Under the pieces are notes generated by a model. The model searched no databases. It was not told the DNA's origin and saw only the letters and a program-made list of their open reading frames with translations. The position numbers and the translations under genes were made by a program. From NCBI GenBank assembly GCA_012034075.1, contig JAAURD010000004.1, positions 1-60,192 of the forward strand: a DNA stretch of 60,192 nucleotides. The letters run 5' to 3'. Shown here piece after piece: positions 33,446 to 41,155 of the stretch. How positions within the stretch are numbered: position 1 is the first letter of the stretch; the number at the start of each line of letters is the position of its first letter. This stretch comes from Chloroflexaceae bacterium. GTDB taxonomy: Bacteria; Chloroflexota; Chloroflexia; Chloroflexales; Chloroflexaceae.

Positions 33446-34594
33446 ATGACAATGAAGAAAAAACAACGACCGGAGTGGGTACCACCCGAAGGTGGCGATG
33501 AATATACAACGAATGTGATGAAAGGCGTCAAAGGCGGCCATGATGGTATGCCCGATGCTCCTGCTGGTGAACGCACGCCCTACCAGGGTCCCCGTCGGCG
33601 TCAGCTCACCATTGATGATTATGTCAAAGGTGTGCTTGACCATGATCGCACGATTTTGGCACGCACCATCACCCTGATTGAGAGCAACGCTGCCCGCCAT
33701 ATGGAGACAGCGCAAGAGGTATTGCGCCAGATTCTGCCTCATACGGTGCCATCCATTCGCATTGGCATTACCGGTGTACCGGGGGTGGGCAAGAGCACCT
33801 TTATCGAGGCGTTTGGGCGCTATCTTTGCCAGCAAGGGCACCGCGTCGCGGTCCTGGCGGTTGACCCTTCCAGTAGCATTAGTGGTGGTAGTATTCTGGG
33901 CGATAAAACCCGTATGGAGAAGCTCGCCGCTGAGCCGAATGCGTTTATTCGGCCATCGCCTTCAAGCGGCACGCTCGGTGGCGTAACACGCAAGAGCCGT
34001 GAGACGATTATTGTGTGTGAGGCTGGCGGCTTTGATGTGATACTGGTCGAGACCGTGGGCGTGGGGCAGAGCGAAGTGACCGTGCGCTCAATGGTCGATT
34101 TTTTTCTCTTGCTCATGCTGCCTGGTGCGGGCGATGAGCTTCAGGGTATTAAGAAGGGCGTGACCGAACTGGCCGATGCAATTGTGGTGAATAAAGCCGA
34201 TGGCGCCAACAAATCGGCGGCGATGGCGGCCCGTGCCGAATATAGCCGTGCGCTACGCTATATTCCTGCTGTAACCGAAGGCTGGAAGAGCCGGGCCTAC
34301 ACCTGTTCGGCCATGACTGGTGATGGCATTGATCAAATCTGGTCACTGGTACAGGAATTTCGGCAGCAAACCATCGCGTCTAGCGTCTTTCAGACACGCC
34401 GCCGCGAGCAGGCCCGTGACTGGATGCACGCCATGATCGAAGAGCATCTACGCTATCGGTTTTTGCATCATCCCGATGTGCAAGAGTTGCGACCACAGAT
34501 TGAACAGGCGGTGATTGACGGGAGTCTCCCCGCCACGACGGCGGCCAAAAAGCTGCTGTCGGCTTATGATCAAAGCGATCCGCTTGACGAATGA
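33446..34594 (+). CDS. meaB: MeaB-type G3E GTPase, methylmalonyl-CoA mutase chaperone
   Basis: 382 residues. Walker A GVPGVGKS (110-117), LAVDPSSSISGGSILGDKTR, ETVGVGQSEVTVRSMVDFFL and the base-recognition NKAD. MeaB protects and reloads adenosylcobalamin mutase using GTP. An N-terminal extension of about 50 polar residues (KKKQRPEWVPPEGGDEYTTN) precedes the usual start of homology; it may dock on the mutase. Start at 33446 or the ATG two codons later; the ribosome binding site is weak. Older annotation calls this family ArgK. Confidence 0.9.
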   Translation: MTMKKKQRPEWVPPEGGDEYTTNVMKGVKGGHDGMPDAPAGERTPYQGPRRRQLTIDDYVKGVLDHDRTILARTITLIESNAARHMETAQEVLRQILPHTVPSIRIGITGVPGVGKSTFIEAFGRYLCQQGHRVAVLAVDPSSSISGGSILGDKTRMEKLAAEPNAFIRPSPSSGTLGGVTRKSRETIIVCEAGGFDVILVETVGVGQSEVTVRSMVDFFLLLMLPGAGDELQGIKKGVTELADAIVVNKADGANKSAAMAARAEYSRALRYIPAVTEGWKSRAYTCSAMTGDGIDQIWSLVQEFRQQTIASSVFQTRRREQARDWMHAMIEEHLRYRFLHHPDVQELRPQIEQAVIDGSLPATTAAKKLLSAYDQSDPLDE

Positions 34595-34630
34595 GCCAGG
34601 TCAATCGCATCTGCTCAGGTCGTTCTCTCC

Positions 34631-35866
34631 CTATTGCGGCCTGGAAGACAGAGCCGGCAGGTCTTTGCCCAGCCAGGCGCGGTAGAGTGCGCCAAATCGC
34701 CCTTCGATAAGACTGCTGCGTATCTCCGTCATCAGGTGCAGCAAAAACGCGACATTATGGATGCTCACCAGACGTATGCCCAGCAACTCTTTGGCATGAA
34801 AGAGATGATGAATATACGCGCGTGAAAAGGTGCGGCAGGTCATACATGGGCAACCCGCTTGCAATGGGCCATCATCTTCGCGCAATGCCGCATTGGTGAC
34901 GGAGATGCGCCAGCGCCGTTCGGGTTCGCGCACCAGCGCCGTACCATGGCGACCCATGCGGGTTGGTGCCACACAGTCAAACATATCGATGCCGCGTGCC
35001 ACGCACTCGATCAGGTCATCCACATCGCCGACACCGAGCAGATGCCGCGGCCAGTAATCGGGCAGAAAGGGCACGGTCATATCAACAACTTCATACATCT
35101 GGGCTTTATCACCACCGAGCGAGCCGCCAATGCACAGGCCATCAAAAGCCATACTGCTGATATAGTCGGCACTTTGTGAGCGTAGGTTGGGGTAAATGCC
35201 GCCATGCACAATACCAAACAGCAGTTGGCGTGGTAGTCCCTCAACCAAGGGGATAGCTTGCTGCTGATGGTAATCGAGGCAGCGTTGCGCCCAGCGATGG
35301 GTGCGTTCCAGGCTCTGCGCGGTATAGTCATAGCCCGCACGGAGTGGTGGTAATTCATCAAAGCAAACGATAATATCGGCACCCAGGGCATGCTGAATAG
35401 CGATGCTCCGTTCAGGCGTAAAGAGATGGCGTGAACCATCGAGATACGAGCGAAAGAGCACGCCATCTTCGGTCACTTTCACCATATCGGGGTGGTTGCT
35501 GGGCATAGCTGGCCGGCGGCCTTTGATCTCTTCGGCCACGCTGCCATAGATCAGCGAAAAGACCTGAAACCCGCCACTATCGGTTAAAATTGGCCCATCC
35601 CAGGCCATAAAGCGGTGCAGGCCGCCGCGTCGGGCAATCAATTCGTGGCCTGGCTGCAAATAAAGGTGATAGGTATTGCCCAGCAGAATCTGCACCCCAT
35701 GCTCATGCAGTTCGGCGGGACTGAGCGATTTGACAGTGGCGCGGGTGCCGACTGGCATAAAGACCGGGGTTGCCACCGGCCCATGGGCGGTTTGCACCAC
35801 GCCGGCTCTGGCACGACAGGTTGTGTCCTGCGCTTCCTGGGTGAAACATGTCTGTTTCTGTTGCAT
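34631..35866 (-). CDS. tgt: queuine/preQ1 tRNA-ribosyltransferase
   Basis: 411 residues. It exchanges guanine 34 of GUN-anticodon tRNAs for preQ1. Motifs: TPVFMPVGTRATVKSLSP, LTDSGGFQVFSL with the catalytic Asp, FGIVHGG, GIDMFDCVAPTRMGRHGTAL with the second Asp, and the zinc site CPCMTC followed by a His about 25 residues on. The frame extends upstream to 36121, but homology starts at MQQKQTCFTQEAQ (35866). A -10 box TGCTATACT ends six bases before this ATG, so the mRNA should be leaderless. Convergent with meaB. Confidence 0.95.
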   Translation of the reverse strand: MQQKQTCFTQEAQDTTCRARAGVVQTAHGPVATPVFMPVGTRATVKSLSPAELHEHGVQILLGNTYHLYLQPGHELIARRGGLHRFMAWDGPILTDSGGFQVFSLIYGSVAEEIKGRRPAMPSNHPDMVKVTEDGVLFRSYLDGSRHLFTPERSIAIQHALGADIIVCFDELPPLRAGYDYTAQSLERTHRWAQRCLDYHQQQAIPLVEGLPRQLLFGIVHGGIYPNLRSQSADYISSMAFDGLCIGGSLGGDKAQMYEVVDMTVPFLPDYWPRHLLGVGDVDDLIECVARGIDMFDCVAPTRMGRHGTALVREPERRWRISVTNAALREDDGPLQAGCPCMTCRTFSRAYIHHLFHAKELLGIRLVSIHNVAFLLHLMTEIRSSLIEGRFGALYRAWLGKDLPALSSRPQ

Positions 35867-35872
35867 AGGCGT

Positions 35873-35881
35873 AGTATAGCA
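35873..35881 (-). promoter_or_regulatory. extended -10 promoter of tgt (leaderless)
   Basis: The minus strand reads TGCTATACT, then six bases, then the ATG of tgt. No -35 match. Initiation about seven bases after the -10 would start at the A of the ATG. Confidence 0.55.
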
Positions 35882-35981
35882 TGAGTCTGGCGGTGTTGGT
35901 GTGCAGGACCAGAGCGTGCCGAAAACGAAAAACACTGGTCCTACTTTGACAGGTGACCCGAACCCCCGAACCATTGGCCCA

Positions 35982-36010
35982 TTGACCCAGGGTGCTGCTG
36001 GTGCTATACT
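35982..36010 (+). promoter_or_regulatory. promoter TTGACC-17-TATACT (extended -10)
   Basis: TTGACC at 35982-35987, 17 bp, TATACT at 36005-36010 preceded by TGC. It drives the cupin gene at 36177, with a leader of about 160 nt that contains the hairpin element at 36056. Confidence 0.7.
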
Positions 36011-36055
36011 TAGGCTCGTGGTGTGCCCACGTTGGTCTGATGCGTTTAGAAGGGG

Positions 36056-36101
36056 GGCAGGCTGTAAGCCTGCCAGCGCCAGTTGCAAGCAGGCGCTACG
36101 C
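36056..36101. repeat. short palindromic element in the cupin-gene leader
   Basis: GGCAGGC, loop TGTAA, GCCTGCC (36056-36074), a perfect 7-5-7 hairpin, directly followed by a second inverted repeat AGCGCC/GGCGCT (36075-36097) that ends in GCTACGC (36095-36101). It is the third member of the element family seen at 6168 and 14242. Confidence 0.5.
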
Positions 36102-36176
36102 ATCCTATCAAGATGGTTCAACCACGAGCTAGCGTCAGCCAGGTGAGCGCCAGCCTTTGCGTATTCCTTTGAAGTA

Positions 36177-36614
36177 TTGAAAGCCAGAACGGTGTCACTT
36201 AGTCATTGTCGTATTATTGAATTGCCCAAAATTGCCGATCCTGATGGCAATTTGACGTTTATCGAGAGCAGTCGCCATATCCCATTTCGCTTTGAGCGTG
36301 TGTTCTACCTCTATGATGTGCCGGGTGGGGCGGTGCGAGCAGGTCATGCCCTGAAAACCTGTCACCAGTTTTTGCTTGCCGCATCGGGAAGTTTTGATGT
36401 GTTGCTCGACGATGGAATCGAACAACAGCGCTACCATCTGAATCGCTCGTATTATGGCCTGTATATTCCACCATTGATCTGGCGTGAAATCGATAACTTC
36501 TCTTCAGGATCAGTCTGTCTGGTACTGGCCTCAGAGTTTTATGATGAACACGACTATTACCGCGAGTATGTTGACTTTGTTGAAGTTGCGCGTACCCGTC
36601 GTCTGACAGGATAA
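36177..36614 (+). CDS. FdtA/WxcM-like sugar 3,4-ketoisomerase-type cupin
   Basis: 145 residues. Matches the TDP-4-oxo-6-deoxyhexose 3,4-ketoisomerase family: GNLTFIESSRHIPF, RVFYLYDVPGGAVRAGHALK, LLAASGSFDVLLDDG, YGLYIPPLIWREIDNFSSG and LASEFYDEHDYYREY. In the family the segment RGGHAHK is usual; here the second His is Leu (RAGHALK), which may affect catalysis. The frame opens at a TTG (36177); a GTG at 36192 is an alternative. No other dTDP-sugar genes are nearby, so it works with distant partners or in glycan decoration. Confidence 0.75.
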   Translation: MKARTVSLSHCRIIELPKIADPDGNLTFIESSRHIPFRFERVFYLYDVPGGAVRAGHALKTCHQFLLAASGSFDVLLDDGIEQQRYHLNRSYYGLYIPPLIWREIDNFSSGSVCLVLASEFYDEHDYYREYVDFVEVARTRRLTG

Positions 36615-36703
36615 CCAGGCTATCACAAAAAGCTCTCTTGCCTCAGCACCATCGTAATATCCTGCTCAAGGCATGCGCGTAACTGTTCAGAAGGGGAGGT
36701 ACT

Positions 36704-38386
36704 ATGCACAATCAAGGAAAACCATGGTTCGACCGTTCACAGACTGGAGGCGCGTTTGGTTATCAACGGAGCTGGTGCTTACTCGTTTTTCCGCTCCTGA
36801 TTCTTCTTGTGCTCGCCGGCGGGCGTGTGGCTGACTCAACCGCAACTCCCATCATACGCTCTGATCAGGATGAAAACCCAGATACGCTATCACTGTTGCT
36901 GCTGCAAACCGATGAACCGGAAGAGGCAGCCGAGTGCATTGAGCTTGAGCCAGCGATACAGCCTGTCTGGGCGCAGCTGGGCGGTGTACCGCTGCTGGGA
37001 CAGCCGTTGTTGCCTTTTTATGATGTGCAAGCAGCAAACGGGCATGGGATGACGGTCCAGTGGTTTGAGCGCAGCCGGGTTGAAATCTATCCGGAGCGTG
37101 AGCCACCCCACCATATCGGCCTGGCGCGACTAGGTGATGAACGCTTGCGCCAACTCGGTGTTGACTGGTTTGCCAAGCCTCGTGAGGAAGGGCCGTTAAC
37201 TGGTTGTCTGTGGTTTCCTGATACCGGATACAACGTTTGCGATCAGGCCGATGGTCAGGGGTTTCGCACGTTCTGGCTCACCCACGGTCTCCGCCATCCC
37301 CAGCTCGATAGTCATGCCCAGAGCCTAGCCCTGTTTGGTCTCCCCCTGACCCCTGCTCGTCTTGAAGTAACCCGTACCGATGGTACCCCACGGCTAGTGC
37401 AGTGGTTTGAGCGGGCACGCTTTGAATGGCATGTCGATCAACCTGAGCATCAGCGGGTGATGCTGGGTTTGTTGGGCAAAGAGGTATTGGAGGGCAACGG
37501 CAGTACCCGCTGGATGAGTCCTGCGTCGAGTCGGGTTGCCTGCCCACTCACTGTGCCGATAGCAACCGATCCAGCGTCTTTGGGGCCAGATTTGGCCCCA
37601 CTAGAGGCGGAACTCCAGGCCATGGTGGACTCGTGGCCTGGCATGCATGCAGTGAGTGTGCTTGATCTGCAAACCAATCGCACCATTTCGATCAACGGCT
37701 CGCGGCCTCAGCTGTCTGCATGTACGATAAAGATACCGGTGATGATTGCGGTTGCACAAGATATTGAGGCTGGTCGATACACCGCCCAAGATGTACAGGC
37801 CCTGGTGGAATCCATGATGGGGCCGAGCAATACGCCGCCTGCACGTGAGTTGTTGCGCATTGTGGGTGATGGCGATATTGGTCGCGGCATTCAACGGGCC
37901 AATCAGATTATGTGGGATATGGGCGCAACCACTTCTATTCTGACACACCCGCCCGGCTTTCTGGAAGAGTATGGGTATGCAGCCAGTCACGGTGTGGTCG
38001 ATAATCTGTTGACGACCGACGATCTGAACCTTATGCTGGCGCGTATCTACCGGGGTGAATTGTTAGGCCCGACAAGCAACAACTATCTGCTGTGGAGTAT
38101 GACGATTGCCCCAGACTGGATGGATCAGTCGCTCGGTTTGCCCTTACCAGAGGGTGTAAAGCTCTATCACAAAGTTGGTCAGCTCTATGACCCACACCAT
38201 ACCTGGAATGATGCGGGGATTGTTGTCTTTCAGCACAATGACCAGACCTATGCCTATGCGATTGCCTATCTGGGGAGCTATGGCGCTGGCTGGCAAGATT
38301 CCTACGCTCATGCGCAGGCGCTTTCATCGGTTGTGTGGCAGTTCTTCTGGCGGGCCTATACGTTAGAAGCCGAGACAGTGGATTGA
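36704..38386 (+). CDS. secreted beta-lactamase-fold protein with Cys at the nucleophile position
   Basis: 560 residues. Signal anchor at about 25-41. Two copies of a module ending QWFERSRVEIYPE (119-131) and QWFERARFEWHVD (233-245), common in Chloroflexia exported proteins. The C-terminal 250 residues have a class A beta-lactamase/PBP-like fold: LSACTIKIPVM at the S-x-x-K position reads C340-T-I-K343, the SxN-like motif is SNT (375-377), and the KTG box is KVG (490-492). The codon at residue 340 is TGT, so the usual Ser is Cys. Either inactive, a binder, or a thiol variant. GGGGAGG precedes the ATG. The 3' end overlaps the convergent GT9 gene by 31 bp. Confidence 0.75.
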   Translation: MHNQGKPWFDRSQTGGAFGYQRSWCLLVFPLLILLVLAGGRVADSTATPIIRSDQDENPDTLSLLLLQTDEPEEAAECIELEPAIQPVWAQLGGVPLLGQPLLPFYDVQAANGHGMTVQWFERSRVEIYPEREPPHHIGLARLGDERLRQLGVDWFAKPREEGPLTGCLWFPDTGYNVCDQADGQGFRTFWLTHGLRHPQLDSHAQSLALFGLPLTPARLEVTRTDGTPRLVQWFERARFEWHVDQPEHQRVMLGLLGKEVLEGNGSTRWMSPASSRVACPLTVPIATDPASLGPDLAPLEAELQAMVDSWPGMHAVSVLDLQTNRTISINGSRPQLSACTIKIPVMIAVAQDIEAGRYTAQDVQALVESMMGPSNTPPARELLRIVGDGDIGRGIQRANQIMWDMGATTSILTHPPGFLEEYGYAASHGVVDNLLTTDDLNLMLARIYRGELLGPTSNNYLLWSMTIAPDWMDQSLGLPLPEGVKLYHKVGQLYDPHHTWNDAGIVVFQHNDQTYAYAIAYLGSYGAGWQDSYAHAQALSSVVWQFFWRAYTLEAETVD

Positions 38387-39579
38387 CGGAGCAAGCCCAA
38401 CGCCAGTTGGAACACACTATCGGGCTGGATATGCTCCATACATTCGGCTGGGCTGGTGCCACGTGGGCAGGTGTCAAACACGCCGCATGGGCTGCACCAG
38501 AGACCACTGCGAACAACAACGTGGCGCTCGGTGGGCCCCCAAGGCCCAAAGCGTCCGGCATCACTCGGCCCATACAGGTGAATTGTAGGGGTACGCTGGC
38601 TCACAGCCAGATGGAGCGGGCCACTATCCACACCCATGACCAGGCTGGCTCGCTGGCACAACGCAGCGAGTTGACCAATGCTGGTTGTGCCTATCAACAG
38701 CAGCGGTTCAGCATGCATAGCAGTTGTCAGATGTTGCACCATTGGTGCTTCAGCGGCGGTACCGGTCAACACAATCCGCACGTCCAGTTGCTCGCTTAAC
38801 GCATCCGCTACCATGGCCCAACGTTCGGCTAACCAGAGCTTGGTCATGCCACCGGTGCCGGCGTGAATCACCACGAGTGGTTGCGCTGGTGGTATACGCT
38901 GTTCAATGAGCCAGCGCTGGAGCCAGTCGATATCTGTCTGGGTGGGCTTGAAGTGTAGGGGATGCATTTGCACATCCGGAGGAGTGGCCGGGTCCACCAG
39001 GGCCAGAGCCTGCTCGGTGACATGTTCGGCGGGTAACCAGCGCAACGAGCGCGTGAGAAAGGGCCGACAGGGCGGCACTGCATAGCCTTCGCGCCGTGGA
39101 ATGCCCGCGAGCAGTGCGAGCAATGCCCCCCACCAGTGGTCATCACGAAAGAGCAGTGCCAGATCAAACCGATTACGCCGCAGCAGTAGGGCATAGCGCA
39201 GCAGCAGCAACACGGGTTGGAGGTGAGGGCCGGCCTGCTGCTGGCTTCGGTGAAAACCAGGAAAAGGCAGGGTCAGGCGACGATCAATATCGGGGTTGCC
39301 TGCCAGCATCATAGCTGACCATGGCCCCACCAGCGCAACAATGGTGGCATGGGGATAACAGAGACGCAGACGATGCAGGGCCGGTGTTGCCAGCAATACA
39401 TCCCCCAGGTGATCCGGTTTGATCACGAGAATACGCTGCGGCGGATCAATGCGTGGTCGTTGCACCAGCAATGGTTCGGCCTGGGCCACGAGATGCAGCA
39501 GGGATAGGCGCACCCATTCACGCTTTGAGCGGGTCAGGCCGACCTGTGGTGCGAGTATATGCTGATCGAGTTGCGGCAT
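38356..39579 (-). CDS. GT9 family glycosyltransferase (heptosyltransferase-like)
   Basis: 407 residues. GT9 hallmarks: ILVIKPDHLGDVLLATPALH at the N-terminal domain start (the catalytic Asp follows the KxxxxGD pattern), PLVVIHAGTGGMTKLWLAER, MGVDSGPLHLAVSQRTPTIH (nucleotide-sugar site) and LYGPSDAGRFGPWG. The C-terminal CSPCGVFDTCPRG has three cysteines close together. ADP-heptose is the classical donor, but GT9 proteins are widespread in bacteria without lipopolysaccharide, so the donor is uncertain. Alone on this strand. Confidence 0.85.
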   Translation of the reverse strand: MPQLDQHILAPQVGLTRSKREWVRLSLLHLVAQAEPLLVQRPRIDPPQRILVIKPDHLGDVLLATPALHRLRLCYPHATIVALVGPWSAMMLAGNPDIDRRLTLPFPGFHRSQQQAGPHLQPVLLLLRYALLLRRNRFDLALLFRDDHWWGALLALLAGIPRREGYAVPPCRPFLTRSLRWLPAEHVTEQALALVDPATPPDVQMHPLHFKPTQTDIDWLQRWLIEQRIPPAQPLVVIHAGTGGMTKLWLAERWAMVADALSEQLDVRIVLTGTAAEAPMVQHLTTAMHAEPLLLIGTTSIGQLAALCQRASLVMGVDSGPLHLAVSQRTPTIHLYGPSDAGRFGPWGPTERHVVVRSGLWCSPCGVFDTCPRGTSPAECMEHIQPDSVFQLALGLLRQSTVSASNV

Positions 39580-39632
39580 AGCGTGCTCTTGATGCCAGTA
39601 GATGACGATAATCTGCTGACCATAGAAACTAC

Positions 39633-40948
39633 CTAAAAAAGCATCGTACTTGCCTCACGGGCCAACTGGCGGAGCCGTTTTGCAGCTTCAGGGTCACCCC
39701 GTTTTGTCTGATCATCGGCCAGTTCATTGAGTTTCTTGACAAAGGCAGTGTCGATCTGGGCCATGTTTTGTCGCAGCAACTGGCTACTCTCTTCTGCTGT
39801 TGCGGTCATCATCAACTCGTTTACCAGACGTTCCTGCGGCGGCAGTCGCTCCTGAATAGCATCGATTGCCAGCTGGTTTAACGTTTCCAGACGTTCGGTC
39901 AGTTCTGTCTGACCAGTGCGTTGGGCGGCAGTGATATTGGCAGCAATGACCATTAAAAAGGCTTCATCGACCCGTTCACCAGCGGCTTGCAGGGTAGCTT
40001 TGGGATCGGATGCGGCTAATGCCTCTCGCAGCAAATCAGCCCCGGCTTCCAGCATCGCCTGTGCTGCCTGATCCATCTGTTCGGTGATTTCGAGAATGCG
40101 GGCGCGTCGCTGACTCAGAGCTTGTGCCTGCTCCGTAGCCCCGGTAGCTTCCAGATGTTCAATGCGATTGGTCCAGGCCTGGAAAAACCATAATCGATGA
40201 GATGACGCGATTCTGCAACAAGTTCTTCTAATTCCTCATCACTGGCTTGTTCCATGCGATTCATGACTTCACCGATAGTAACCGATATGGTGCCGTCCGG
40301 GTCTTGCTCAAAGCCAGTCAGTTCCAGCAAGCGCGAACGAATGCTCTCCAGGACCTGAAGCGAGTCATCCCGTTGTTCGCGACTGCTGGCTTCAATAAAG
40401 GCTGAAAGGGTCGCAAAAAACGCTTCGTTTAACTCATCACGATATTGCTCAACCAGGTGTACCAGTTGCTGTTCGTCCTCCATTGCGCCGGCAAGCAGGC
40501 TGATCAGTTCGACGCGGCGGCGCTGTTGTTCAACAACCTCACGTGGCACGCCATCCGCTTCTAAAATAGCATCGATGAGCGATACCAGAGTCATAAAGCG
40601 GCGCGGTGTCAGCAAGTAACCGCGTGGCGCATCATGGGGTAGGGTTTGTCCGATAGCCTGCGTGGCATCACCAATAAATGTTTCCTGGTCTTGCTGGCTG
40701 ATCGTTGCCTCTTGTGGGAAATACACCAGACACAATTGTTTTTGCGCATCGTGATACAAGAGCGGTGCTGCTAACATCACTGCCGCACCACAGTGTGGAC
40801 ATACGGCGAGATTCAGTTGGCCCATCATCAGGGCCTGTTTCGCTTCAGGCTGATCATGAGCATCAAGAATGGTGTAGACCTGGGTTTGATAGGCCCGACC
40901 GCAAGAAGGACATTTCAATTGAACCAGCTGGGCGGGAAGAGATGGCAT
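39633..40948 (-). CDS. CpXC domain protein, second copy (one frameshift)
   Basis: Repaired length 438 residues, the same as the CpXC protein at 14547. Cysteines are in the same places: C13-x2-C16 and C50-x2-C53. The remainder is helical and charged (VEQYRDELNEAFFATLSAFI, MDQAAQAMLEAGADLLREAL, LNELADDQTKRGDPEAAKRL). The frame breaks at 40183-40187: the minus strand has GGTTTTTCC where a sixth T gives YGFFQAWTNRIEHLEATG and joins the two parts. A missing base is by far the simplest reading. The ATG at 40948 follows AAAGGA. The function is unknown. Confidence 0.75.
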
Positions 40949-41009
40949 ACAGACTATTTCCTTTCTGACAAGGTATGCGTAACATCTGACACACACACGT
41001 TTGTCTGGC

Positions 41010-41015
41010 ATTATA
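41010..41015 (-). promoter_or_regulatory. -10 box TATAAT before the CpXC gene
   Basis: A perfect TATAAT on the minus strand (41015-41010), about 62 bp from the ATG at 40948. No clear -35 match. Confidence 0.4.
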
Positions 41016-41084
41016 ACACACGCCGGGACACACTTCTTTTAAGAGGGCACAACTATTACTCTTGATTCTGGTGTACAAAATGGG

Positions 41085-41117
41085 GTGTGGTGATATGGAT
41101 GGCCCATATCACCACAC
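41085..41117 (-). terminator. rpoBC operon terminator
   Basis: GTGTGGTGATATGG and CCATATCACCACAC: a perfect 14 bp stem with the 5-nt loop ATGGC, 38 bp after the rpoC stop. On the minus strand it is followed by CCCCATTTTG, a short T run. Confidence 0.75.
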
Positions 41118-41155
41118 GCGAGCAGACCACGATACGAGCACACTATTGAACGACG

